Assembly (NCBI GenBank): GCA_016186995.1
Contig: JACPKQ010000010.1
Coordinates: 41,245 to 105,244 of the forward strand
Source: Deltaproteobacteria bacterium
GTDB taxonomy: Bacteria > Bdellovibrionota > JACOXK01
Direction of reading: 5' to 3'
DNA: 64,000 bases
Part shown: positions 27,192 to 35,563 of the stretch, one piece after another
How positions within the stretch are numbered: the first letter of the stretch is position 1
Layout of the letters: each line of letters opens with the position of its first letter
Translations under genes and position numbers: made by a program
Notes under the pieces: model-generated
What the model was told of the DNA's origin: nothing
Seen by the model: only the letters and a program-made list of their open reading frames with translations
Database searches by the model: none

Positions 27192-28154
27192 TCAGGCAAT
27201 GGAAACTCGGTTTCTACTAGAATCTTTTCCACAATACATAGCATCATCAGCAAGTTTTAAAATTTCTTCTTTTGTTTTTGAGTGTTCTGGGAAACTTGCG
27301 ATACCAATACACACTGTAATTTTAATGTTGGCATTGGTTTTAACTTCAAAAACAGTTTCTTCAATTTTTTTACGAATCCTTTCAGCTATAATGTGTGCTT
27401 GTTGTGTGTTACTATGAACAAGAATAACAGCAAACTCATCCCCACCATATCTAAAAACTTTGTCTTTAGATCGGCAGCTTCCTCGAATAACAATCCCTGT
27501 TTCTTTGAGAAGCGCATCCCCTGCAAGGTGACCATGAGTATCATTTACTTTTTTAAGGTAATCGATATCGATAAGGAGAACAGAAAAATAATCACCTGAT
27601 CTTCGAGCTTGCGAATAGGTTTGGTCTAAAAACATTTTAAAAGCACGAGAATTATAAAGCCCTGTCATGTCATCTATAAAAGCAAGATTTTGAGTGTGCA
27701 AAGAACGAAGGGTGATCTTAATTTGTCTTAAAAAAAGAGAAAGTTTCTTTTTAAAATTTTCAACATGGAAGTCTCTTTTAACGTTCATAATAACAATAGT
27801 AGCAACCCTTTCCCCTTGTGTTTCTACAGGGATGACAAGCATGGATCCAAGGGTAATTTTAGAATTATCTTCAAATTGTGGTTTTTCTACCCATGCTGTT
27901 TCAGAAAAGGAACTTGCAATTTTTTTGATATTAAGGGTTTCTGTTTTTGAAAACTCGTAGGTACTGTCCTTTTTGAAAAAAAATGTGTCTTTAGCAGGGA
28001 GGTGTGAGGTTTTCCAAAAAATTGAATTTTCAGCATGGTTAAACCAGTAAGCATATTGCCCTTCAACTTCCTCGATAAGGGTTTCTAAGGCTAAAGAGAA
28101 AAACTCTTGTATATTAAAATTAACAGTGGGAACTTGTGTTATCAAATTCGTCAT
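27192..28154 (-). CDS. Diguanylate cyclase with N-terminal GAF-like sensor domain
   Basis: 320 residues. The C-terminal GGDEF domain (about 155-320) has an intact active motif YGGDEFAVIL and an RSKD inhibitory site five residues before it, so it should make cyclic di-GMP and respond to product inhibition. The N-terminal 150 residues contain a GAF-like region (TLGSMLVIPVETQGERVATIVIMN). No membrane segments are seen. It starts 9 nt after the degenerate receiver protein gene, suggesting a shared signalling unit. The GAF ligand is unknown. Confidence 0.92.
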   Translation of the reverse strand: MTNLITQVPTVNFNIQEFFSLALETLIEEVEGQYAYWFNHAENSIFWKTSHLPAKDTFFFKKDSTYEFSKTETLNIKKIASSFSETAWVEKPQFEDNSKITLGSMLVIPVETQGERVATIVIMNVKRDFHVENFKKKLSLFLRQIKITLRSLHTQNLAFIDDMTGLYNSRAFKMFLDQTYSQARRSGDYFSVLLIDIDYLKKVNDTHGHLAGDALLKETGIVIRGSCRSKDKVFRYGGDEFAVILVHSNTQQAHIIAERIRKKIEETVFEVKTNANIKITVCIGIASFPEHSKTKEEILKLADDAMYCGKDSSRNRVSIA

Positions 28155-28163
28155 TTTAAATAC

Positions 28164-29009
28164 TCAAGCACTTTTTTTTGTTTTGTCGAGGTCTTCTTGG
28201 GCACCTTCAAGTTGTGTAATAGCTAGCTTAAGGGCTTTTAAAGAGCGGGAGGATTTATTTTGCCACTCGTCCATTTTTTCATGAGAGTTTTTGAGTCTTT
28301 GAGAGATCTCTGATAACTCAAGCTCTAAGGCATCAATTTTTCTTTTGAGATCAAGAATTTTTTTATCTTTTGCTTGTAGAAGAACTTGAGAATCTCTTTT
28401 TAAAATATCGATTTTGTGTTCAAGTTCCCGATGGTTGGTTCCCTCTTTCTCTTCTTGTTTTTTCTTAGATTCTTTTTTAAATTTTTCGCTTTCTTGTTTT
28501 GCTTTTTCGAGTTGTTCTTCTAAATCACTCACAATGCTTTTCAAAGGCACAGATTTTGTATTTATTTTCACTTCTTCTTTTTGTTCTGGCTGTTTTTCTT
28601 CACCAAGAAGTTCTTTAAAAACCTCATCAAAAATATCCTCTTCTAAGAAAGAGGTTTGGGATTGTTTTTTTTGAAGAAGAAATTGAATTTTCTCTACTTT
28701 AAGGGGTGGTTCAAAAGAAAAAAGTCCCATAGAGATATATTTTTGTGGGTGATTGGTAACCACACAGATAGGAATTTGATGGGTTGTGACTGATGCTTGT
28801 AGTTCTTTTGAGAGTTCAGAAATCTCTTCATCTTCAAATTTATCTGAGAGAATAATAAGGTCAGGAAGGGTTAAATGAGTTTCATCCAAAGCATCCTGAA
28901 TAGACTTAAAAGCCGAAATAACATGCCCTAATTGTTCGAAATCTTCTGAGAGTTTTAAAAGCGTGTGAGAATCTGGATCAATGAGGAAAATTTTTTTCAT
29001 ATTAACCAT
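28164..29009 (-). CDS. Degenerate receiver-domain protein with C-terminal coiled coil
   Basis: 281 residues. Residues 4-115 look like a CheY-type receiver (KKIFLIDPDSHTLLKLSEDF, LPDLIIL). However, the canonical phospho-acceptor position after LIIL is Ser, with Asp one residue later, and the usual KP dipeptide is replaced by PP. It is therefore probably a pseudo-receiver that does not phosphorylate normally. Residues about 150-280 are a long charged coiled coil (KAKQESEKFKKESKKKQEE). The gene has a strong sigma70-type promoter and precedes the diguanylate cyclase gene, so it may be that enzyme's scaffold or regulator. Confidence 0.7.
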   Translation of the reverse strand: MVNMKKIFLIDPDSHTLLKLSEDFEQLGHVISAFKSIQDALDETHLTLPDLIILSDKFEDEEISELSKELQASVTTHQIPICVVTNHPQKYISMGLFSFEPPLKVEKIQFLLQKKQSQTSFLEEDIFDEVFKELLGEEKQPEQKEEVKINTKSVPLKSIVSDLEEQLEKAKQESEKFKKESKKKQEEKEGTNHRELEHKIDILKRDSQVLLQAKDKKILDLKRKIDALELELSEISQRLKNSHEKMDEWQNKSSRSLKALKLAITQLEGAQEDLDKTKKSA

Positions 29010-29032
29010 TAAAAGAGGTGAAACACAGCTTA

Positions 29033-29061
29033 AATATAATGCATTTCTGAGGGGTTGTCAA
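29033..29061 (-). promoter_or_regulatory. Strong sigma70-type promoter of the pseudo-receiver/GGDEF unit
   Basis: Minus strand: TTGACA (29056-29061), a 17-bp spacer and TATATT (29033-29038). The ATG lies 23 nt after the -10, giving a leader of about 16 nt, longer than at most other first genes here. Confidence 0.8.
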
Positions 29062-29162
29062 AAAAATGAATAGTTAATGAATATTCAGCTTCTATACAAA
29101 ATTAATTTATGTCTGGGCTTTTTTTAACCGAAAAGAAAATAAGTTATTGATAAGGAGATTTT

Positions 29163-30134
29163 ATGTCTAAGTATTTAAAATTATTTTATTTTTTCTGTTT
29201 TGTCCTCACTTCATCTTCTTTTGCCTCATCGAACAACTTAAGTTGGGAAGCATGGGTTATGGGTAAAAAGCTTATGAATATTGAGGTTGATTCAAAAGGT
29301 AATATTCATGTCGTTCTGTATAATGAGGATAAAGAACTTGAATCCAAATATTACTATACAACACAGGATTATACCTGTGCACAAAGTCTTAAAAAAGATT
29401 TTGAAGCGGATTGTCAAAGCACATGTTTTCCTTCTTATAATCAGAAAGGAATAGATTTCTTTTTAACCCTTCCTGACCAAGCAGAAACAGTATGTACGCA
29501 GAAAGTAGAGGACATAAAGTATGAGGGTTATAAAAGTAAACTTTATGAAATTGAATGTCCTATTGGAAAGGCCTATGTCACTGTTATTCCGGAGTTAGGT
29601 GAATACCAAGATCTTATTCATCAAGGGAGTAATAATTATTTTAAGAATGCTGCGGAAGTTCTAAAAATTAAAGGATTTATTTCTCAAGTAAAAATGCAGG
29701 ATAAAAATCGTGAAACCACTATGTTTTTTTATGAAACTAAAAATTTGAAATTAAACTCCAATACATCTCTTATTCATCTTCCCCAAGGGTTTCATATTAT
29801 AGAAACAGGACCCTTTATGAAAAAAATGCAGGAAATAGAAAAAAAAGTTATGATCAGGGGGCAAAAGTACATGAATGAGCTTTTCCAGCAAGAAGATGCC
29901 CAAGTAAAATTGGAGCTCCTAGCGGTTAAAAACGAATGCAAAACAAGATATCCAGCCCATCAGGATGAAATACTACTTATGGAAGTTTGCCGACAAAATC
30001 CAGAAATGCGTATGAAAATTGAAAACTCTGTAGGGGACTGGAAAAACAAGATTAGAAATAAAGTGAATACTGATATTAAAACAGAATTTACCAAGGAAAC
30101 AGCACAAGCTCTTGAGGCATTTTGTAAGAAATAA
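29163..30134 (+). CDS. Secreted protein of unknown function
   Basis: 323 residues. The N-terminal signal peptide (LKLFYFFCFVLTSSSFAS) is probably cleaved after residue 21 or so. The mature part has at least six cysteines in the first 150 residues (including CQSTC), which suggests disulfides in the periplasm. The C-terminal third is helical and charged. I recognise no family. A clear AAGGAG Shine-Dalgarno sequence precedes the ATG. It converges with ald so tightly that the two stop codons are adjacent. It could be a periplasmic or outer-membrane-associated lineage-specific protein. Confidence 0.75.
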   Translation: MSKYLKLFYFFCFVLTSSSFASSNNLSWEAWVMGKKLMNIEVDSKGNIHVVLYNEDKELESKYYYTTQDYTCAQSLKKDFEADCQSTCFPSYNQKGIDFFLTLPDQAETVCTQKVEDIKYEGYKSKLYEIECPIGKAYVTVIPELGEYQDLIHQGSNNYFKNAAEVLKIKGFISQVKMQDKNRETTMFFYETKNLKLNSNTSLIHLPQGFHIIETGPFMKKMQEIEKKVMIRGQKYMNELFQQEDAQVKLELLAVKNECKTRYPAHQDEILLMEVCRQNPEMRMKIENSVGDWKNKIRNKVNTDIKTEFTKETAQALEAFCKK

Positions 30135-31247
30135 TTAAATCTTGTAGGTTCTGTAAGGTAAATGGAGATCTTCTGCAACTCTTTCACAAGTTACATACCC
30201 GTCGCAAATATTAAGTCCTTTATAAAGGGCTGCATCTTGTTCGAGTGCTTTTTTAAAACCACAATTTGCTATTTTAAGCGCGTAAGGAAAACTTGTGTTT
30301 GTTAAAGCATAGGTTGCTGTATGGGGAACGGCACCTGGAATGTTAGTAACACCATAATGGAGAACCCCTGCATATTTAAAAACAGGTTTGTCATGTGAAG
30401 TGGGCTTCATTGTTTCTATACATCCGCCTTGATCAATGGAAACATCAATGACAACAGAACCTTCTTCCATAGACTCAATCATTTTCTCTGTTACAAGTTT
30501 TGGAGCCGTTCCTCCTGTAATAAGAACTGTTCCTATAAGAAGATCTGTGTGAGGAATTATTTCCTCAATATTAGTGATGTTACTCATGAGTGTTGTCACT
30601 CTGTTTCCAAAAATATCATCTAAATAAGCAAGCCTCTTTGTGTTTATATCTAAAATGGTAACCTTGGCTCCTAATCCAACAGCAATTTTGGCAGCATTTG
30701 TTCCTGCAACCCCCCCACCCAAAATAGTGACCCTTCCATTTTTAACCCCAGGCACTCCACCTAAGAGTAAACCCTTCCCCCCTTCTTCAGGGGCTTTTTG
30801 AAGAAGATAGGCTCCAATTTGGGTAGCCATGCGTCCTGCAATTTCACTCATAGGCATCAGAACCGGAAGTGAATTATCGACGAGCTGAATGGTTTCATAA
30901 GCAATAGCCCGCACTTTTTTTTCAATTAATTTTTTAGCTAGTTGTGGAACCGCTACAAGGTGAAGAAAAGTATAGAGAATCTGATTTTCTTGGAGAAGAA
31001 GAGCTTCTTCTGTGGTGGGTTCTTTAACTTTCATGATGAGCTCAGCTTCTTTAAAAACTTTTTGGGCAGAGCTAACAATGCGGGCCCCTGCTGCTTCATA
31101 GGCTTCGTCCGAAATACCACTTCCTAGCCCTGCACCCTTTTCAATAAGAACCTCATGCCCGTATTGAGTTAAGGTTCTTACTCCAGCTGTGACAAGAGCA
31201 ACTCGATTTTCATTGGTTTTAATTTCTTTAGGAACCCCAATAATCAT
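30135..31247 (-). CDS. ald: Alanine dehydrogenase
   Basis: 370 residues, standard length. It starts [19 protein letters not shown] with the substrate-binding arginine and lysine region, has [14 protein letters not shown] and the NAD Rossmann motif [19 protein letters not shown]. It reversibly deaminates L-alanine to pyruvate and ammonium with NAD. It is transcribed alone, diverging from slt and converging with the secreted unknown with no intervening base between stops. The Ald signature regions are complete. It may feed carbon and nitrogen from alanine released by peptidoglycan or protein breakdown. Confidence 0.97.
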   Translation of the reverse strand: MIIGVPKEIKTNENRVALVTAGVRTLTQYGHEVLIEKGAGLGSGISDEAYEAAGARIVSSAQKVFKEAELIMKVKEPTTEEALLLQENQILYTFLHLVAVPQLAKKLIEKKVRAIAYETIQLVDNSLPVLMPMSEIAGRMATQIGAYLLQKAPEEGGKGLLLGGVPGVKNGRVTILGGGVAGTNAAKIAVGLGAKVTILDINTKRLAYLDDIFGNRVTTLMSNITNIEEIIPHTDLLIGTVLITGGTAPKLVTEKMIESMEEGSVVIDVSIDQGGCIETMKPTSHDKPVFKYAGVLHYGVTNIPGAVPHTATYALTNTSFPYALKIANCGFKKALEQDAALYKGLNICDGYVTCERVAEDLHLPYRTYKI

Positions 31248-31353
31248 TGGAAGTTATGTACTTTTTGGGGAGTTTCTTGTCAATCACTGTCACCTGCAGA
31301 CTCCAATTCTTGAAATGGGATAATAAGAACCTTGGTTCTGAGTAGGGAGGGTG

Positions 31354-31362
31354 TGTTATAAT
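31354..31362 (+). promoter_or_regulatory. Extended -10 promoter of slt
   Basis: TG-T-TATAAT is a perfect -10 hexamer (31357-31362) with the TG extension. No good -35 is seen at 17 bp. The slt ATG lies 11 nt after the -10, so the leader would be about 4-5 nt and no Shine-Dalgarno sequence is present. Confidence 0.6.
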
Positions 31363-31373
31363 GATGGCTCTGC

Positions 31374-33503
31374 ATGAAAAAAAGATGTTTTGTACATTGG
31401 TTTTTGTGCAGTACCTTTTTTTTTCTTGGTCCCAATTTTCAAGTATTTTCAAGCACAAATCAACTCTCTTCCATAAGGCAACGCATTATTAAAAATGATT
31501 ATTATGAGATTTTTGAGATTCTAGACTCTCTTAAAAAGGATCTTAAAGAAGAGGAAAAAATATTTTTGGAAGGGTTTAGCTTTTTTAAGCTTCATAAATG
31601 GAATCAGTCTATTTCACGATTATTATTACTTAAAGATAAAAAAGAGTTTTTATTAAGGGATTATGTTCTTTATTTACTGGGACAAAATTATTTTCAGAAA
31701 GATGTTTTAAAGCTTTCTATTTTTTATTTTGAAAAGCTTTTTAAAGAATACCCTACTTTTTTATTAAAAAAAGAAACACAAGAATATTTAGCTGAGGCTT
31801 ATTTTTTGAGTTTCAAGTATGAAAAATCAGCTCCACTTTATTATAAAATTTATGAAACAAAGAAAAATTTTCAGGATAGGGTTTTGGCTTTATTTTATTC
31901 AGCATACTCTTACGAAAAACTAGGAAGAACTAAAATTGCGAGCTCTCTCTATAAACAATTTTGGATAAAGACCCCTGGTCGCAGGCTCAATTCTTTTGCC
32001 AAAGATCATATTTTAAGTTTAGGTGGAAGGTTAAACATTGAAGATTGGTATCAATATTATATTCATATTGGAGATATTTCTAAAAGACTTGAAAAACTTC
32101 TTTTACTTTTAGAAAAAACATCTTTAAAAGGGTTTCAAAAAATAAAACCAAAAATTTTATTTCAAATAGCACAATGCCATCAAGCCCTTGGAGAATACGA
32201 AAAATCTAAAGAGCTTTTTTCTTCTTATTATAAGGAGTACGGTTCTCCGTTGGCACTTTATAGGTTAGCAAGAATTCACTCTAAGTTAGAAGAAAAAGAA
32301 GAGGCAACAAGATATTATTGGTTACTAGCAACAAAGTTTAAAAAATCTTCACTTGCTGCAAAAGCTTTATATTTAGCTGCTTTTCTGCAGTTTGAAGAAA
32401 AGAATTTTGAAAAAAGTAGGTATTATCTTGGCTTACAGCTAAAATGGTTTCCGTATTCAAGTTTTAAGGAATCAACAGCTTGGTATATAGGCTGGAGTTA
32501 TTACCTAGAAAAAGATTTTGAAAAATCAGCACATGTTTTCGAAAGTTTCTTAAAACAATATCGAAAATCAGAGCTTAAAGAACAAGTTACATATTGGTTA
32601 GCCCAATCTTATTTTAAAAATGGAAAAAATGAAAAAGCACACGGGCTTTTAAATGATATTTTTGAAAGCAATCCCCATGGGTATTATGGTTTTTTATCCG
32701 AAGAAATTTTTGGGAATCCCCAACTTGGATCGCGAGGATCTGAGACCGACAAGGAAATCATGTCTGACTTAAACATTCAATCTTTTGAAAATTATCAAAA
32801 AGCACAAGTTTTTAAAAAATGTGGACTCAGTGAATGGGCTAGTCTTGAATTGGAAAAAGTAAAATCCAAAAATCTCAAAAATAAGAAAGTATTACTTTAT
32901 TTAGCACAAGAGTTTTTAGAAACAGAAGATTATTATAATGCCCATGCACTTGTTGAAATTTATCTTCCTCATGTTTTTGGGAATAAAATAACAAAAGAAA
33001 ATTCAAAAATTTGGGAGATAGGCTTTCCTCTAGCCTATAAGGAAGATGTTTTTAAAGCTGCAAAAGAATTTAATGTTGATCCATTTTTAATTTTAGCACT
33101 TATGAAAGCAGAAAGTAATTTTAGACCCCGTGTTGTTTCACATGCAGCTGCTTATGGTCTCATGCAAATTATACCTGAAACAGCCAGGGAAATTGCGAGC
33201 GGGCTTCATCAAAAATATGAGTTAGAAAAACTCTATGAACCTAAGATCAATATTCGTTATGGGGCGTGGTATATTCACCATCTTCTTAATAAATTTAATA
33301 ATAACAAATACTTAGCAATTCCTAGTTACAATGCTGGGCCTCATCGAGTAGAAAATTGGAAAGAGATTTTTGATACAAGAGAGATAGATCAATTTGTTGA
33401 ACAAATTCCCTTCAAAGAAACCCGTCACTATGTTAAAAAAGTTCTAAGGAATTATTTCATTTACAAGAAGTTGTATGGAGAAGAATTTCCAAGCACTTCT
33501 TAA
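31374..33503 (+). CDS. slt: Soluble lytic murein transglycosylase (Slt70-like)
   Basis: 709 residues. A signal peptide (residues 1-27) leads into an alpha-helical solenoid with TPR-like repeats (about 30-530), the doughnut of Slt70. The C-terminal SLT domain is at about 560-690. Catalytic Glu is residue 580 in MKAESNFRP; AAAYGLMQIIPETA and IPSYNAGPHRVENW complete the fold. It cleaves the MurNAc-GlcNAc bond in the periplasm, producing anhydro-muropeptides. A peptide transporter cluster follows 37 nt downstream, which could take up released peptides. Confidence 0.95.
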   Translation: MKKRCFVHWFLCSTFFFLGPNFQVFSSTNQLSSIRQRIIKNDYYEIFEILDSLKKDLKEEEKIFLEGFSFFKLHKWNQSISRLLLLKDKKEFLLRDYVLYLLGQNYFQKDVLKLSIFYFEKLFKEYPTFLLKKETQEYLAEAYFLSFKYEKSAPLYYKIYETKKNFQDRVLALFYSAYSYEKLGRTKIASSLYKQFWIKTPGRRLNSFAKDHILSLGGRLNIEDWYQYYIHIGDISKRLEKLLLLLEKTSLKGFQKIKPKILFQIAQCHQALGEYEKSKELFSSYYKEYGSPLALYRLARIHSKLEEKEEATRYYWLLATKFKKSSLAAKALYLAAFLQFEEKNFEKSRYYLGLQLKWFPYSSFKESTAWYIGWSYYLEKDFEKSAHVFESFLKQYRKSELKEQVTYWLAQSYFKNGKNEKAHGLLNDIFESNPHGYYGFLSEEIFGNPQLGSRGSETDKEIMSDLNIQSFENYQKAQVFKKCGLSEWASLELEKVKSKNLKNKKVLLYLAQEFLETEDYYNAHALVEIYLPHVFGNKITKENSKIWEIGFPLAYKEDVFKAAKEFNVDPFLILALMKAESNFRPRVVSHAAAYGLMQIIPETAREIASGLHQKYELEKLYEPKINIRYGAWYIHHLLNKFNNNKYLAIPSYNAGPHRVENWKEIFDTREIDQFVEQIPFKETRHYVKKVLRNYFIYKKLYGEEFPSTS

Positions 33504-33540
33504 AAAGTAAACCTTTCGTTAAAATTCTTTAGAAGGCTTT

Positions 33541-34461
33541 ATGGTGCAGTTTGTTATAAAACGTTTATTTTTGGGTATCGTTGTTCTTTGGGTTCTCATT
33601 ACACTTACCTTTTTTATTCTTCGATTTCTTCCAGGTGGGCCCTTTGATTCTGATAAAAAGCTTCCACCACAAGTGCTTCAAAATTTACAGAAAAAATACA
33701 GATTAGATTTATCACTTGAAAAACAGTATTTTTTTTATTTAAAAGATCTTGTTTTTCATTTCGATTTAGGGCCTTCTTTCAAAAACCCCGATCGTTCTAT
33801 TAATGAAATGATTGCGGTTTCTTTTCCTATTTCCTTACAGTTGGGAATGTGTGCATTGTTAATTGCTTTTTTAGTGGGAATTCCTTTAGGTCTTCTTGCT
33901 GCTTATCATCACAATACAAAGTGGGATCATATTTTTATGATTTGTGCTATCAGTGGGGTGAGTCTTCCTGCTTTTCTTTCAGGAAGTATTCTCATCCTTA
34001 TTTTTTCAAAATTTTTATCTCTACTTCCAGCAGCGAGGTGGGATGGACTTTCTTATATGATTCTTCCAGCCCTTACTTTAGGGCTTCGCCCAGCTGCTAT
34101 TATTGCACGTCTTATGAGAGGTTCTGCACTAGAAGTGATGGATTCTGATTATATCCGAACTGCCCGAGCTAAGGGGTTAAGTGAATCCCAAGTTGTTTAT
34201 AAGCATGTTTTAAAAAATTCAGTATTGCCTGTGCTTACTTTGGCAGGCCCTTTATCAGCAAGTATTATTACAGGATCTTTTATTGTTGAACTTATCTTTG
34301 CGATCCCTGGCATGGCAGATTATTTTGTTGATGCTGTTTTCAATCGAGATTACACCCTCATTATGGGGGCTACTATTGTTTATGCCTTCTTTTTGATAAG
34401 CGCTAATATTTTAGTAGATGTTTTATATCGTTTTATTGATTCAAGAATGCAGGTGACTTGA
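33541..34461 (+). CDS. oppB: Oligopeptide/dipeptide ABC transporter permease OppB/DppB
   Basis: 306 residues with six membrane segments and the BPD_transp_1 EAA-loop region (DYIRTARAKGLSESQVVYKHVLKNS). The N-terminus (MVQFVIKRLFLGIVVLWVLI) matches the OppB/DppB family. The start ATG follows an AGAAGG Shine-Dalgarno sequence. Normally it pairs with OppC and a binding protein, both downstream, but a 250-bp repeat-filled gap separates oppB from oppC. No ATPase genes (oppD, oppF) are in the cluster, so they must be elsewhere or shared. Confidence 0.95.
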   Translation: MVQFVIKRLFLGIVVLWVLITLTFFILRFLPGGPFDSDKKLPPQVLQNLQKKYRLDLSLEKQYFFYLKDLVFHFDLGPSFKNPDRSINEMIAVSFPISLQLGMCALLIAFLVGIPLGLLAAYHHNTKWDHIFMICAISGVSLPAFLSGSILILIFSKFLSLLPAARWDGLSYMILPALTLGLRPAAIIARLMRGSALEVMDSDYIRTARAKGLSESQVVYKHVLKNSVLPVLTLAGPLSASIITGSFIVELIFAIPGMADYFVDAVFNRDYTLIMGATIVYAFFLISANILVDVLYRFIDSRMQVT

Positions 34462-34509
34462 GAGTATCTTTTGATGAGATTGCGAGGCAAAGCTGGCAAG
34501 GATGGAAAT

Positions 34510-34692
34510 TTCGTAACTATGTTCGGAAATGGTCAGTGTCTGGAGCGGAAGTAGAGCGCAGCCCATGTTTGCAAATATTGAGAACTCTCTCATCCCGGAC
34601 AGTGCTTTAGCATTTACGGGATAACGAAAAATCCGGCATGACAAGTGTAGCGAGCCATGAAGCGGAAGATAGTAACCATTTTAAGAACCTAA
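34510..34692 (-). repeat. Mosaic repeat between oppB and oppC
   Basis: Read on the minus strand, it aligns over about 180 bp with 45650-45820. Shared blocks include TTAGGTTCTT, CGCTTCATGGCTCGCT and CTTCCGCT-CAGACACTGA. The central palindromes differ: here TTATCCCG...CGGGATGA, there ATCCCCG...CGGGGAT. The distal part at 34470-34500 carries GCAATCTCATCAAAA on the minus strand, also found next to the GIY-YIG gene. No reliable coding potential is seen in the 34462-34711 gap. Confidence 0.85.
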
Positions 34693-34711
34693 GTTTCGAA
34701 AAGGAGGGTGA

Positions 34712-35563
34712 GTGAGAGAGGTTTGGAAAAGGCTTAAAAAAAATAAATTAGCTTTGGCAAGCTTTATTTTTATTTTAGGAGTTCTTGTTCTTGCGATACT
34801 GGCTCCTTTGTTGAGCCCCTATTCTTATGATGTATCCACAGGGGAAAGACTTCTTGCTCCTTTTTCAAAGGGACATTTACTGGGAACTGATTTTCTTGAA
34901 AGAGATCTTTTAAGTCGTCTTCTTTTTGGAGCCAGAATGTCTATGCTTGTAGGTTTTGCAACAGCCTTTTGTGCGCTTTTTTTTGGAACCTCTTATGGTG
35001 CTTTATCGGGTTATATAGGAGGACGAACAGATAACTTTCTCATGCGTATTGTTGATATATTTTATACTTTTCCCTCTATTGTTCTTATTATTTTAGTCAC
35101 CGTTATTTTTGGGCGTGGGATGTTTGGTATTCTTTTAGCCCTTACTCTTATTGGTTGGGCTGATGTTTCTCGTCTTGTAAGAGGACAGATTCTTCAAACT
35201 AAAGAAGAGGTTTATGTTTTAGCTGCAAAAAGTGTAGGGCTTTCACATTTTCAGATCGTTCTTAAGCATATACTTCCTAACATTGTGGGCCCACTTGTTG
35301 TGACTCTTACTTTTCAGATTCCTACAGCTGTGCTTGGGGAAAGCTTTTTGAGTTTTATTGGTTTAGGGTTAAAACCCCCTTATGCAAGTTGGGGTACTTT
35401 GGCTCATGATGCTTGGAAAAGCGGGGCTTTAAGATATGTTGAGTATTCTTATTTGATATTGGTTCCTTCTTTGGCTATATTTTCAAGCATGTTAGCTTTT
35501 AATCTTTTTGGTGATGGATTAAGAGATGCCCTTGACCCAAAACTTAAACGGAGTCGTTCATGA
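34712..35563 (+). CDS. oppC: Oligopeptide/dipeptide ABC transporter permease OppC/DppC
   Basis: 283 residues. The OppC-type N-terminal segment (residues 14-35) is followed by LLGTDFLERDLLSRLLFGARMS and the EAA loop EEVYVLAAKSVGLSHFQIVLKH, then ESFLSFIGLGLKPPYASWG, which is diagnostic of DppC/OppC. It starts with GTG at 34712 behind a strong AAGGAGGG site. It overlaps oppA by four nt (ATGA), indicating translational coupling. It forms the membrane channel with OppB. Confidence 0.95.
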   Translation: MREVWKRLKKNKLALASFIFILGVLVLAILAPLLSPYSYDVSTGERLLAPFSKGHLLGTDFLERDLLSRLLFGARMSMLVGFATAFCALFFGTSYGALSGYIGGRTDNFLMRIVDIFYTFPSIVLIILVTVIFGRGMFGILLALTLIGWADVSRLVRGQILQTKEEVYVLAAKSVGLSHFQIVLKHILPNIVGPLVVTLTFQIPTAVLGESFLSFIGLGLKPPYASWGTLAHDAWKSGALRYVEYSYLILVPSLAIFSSMLAFNLFGDGLRDALDPKLKRSRS

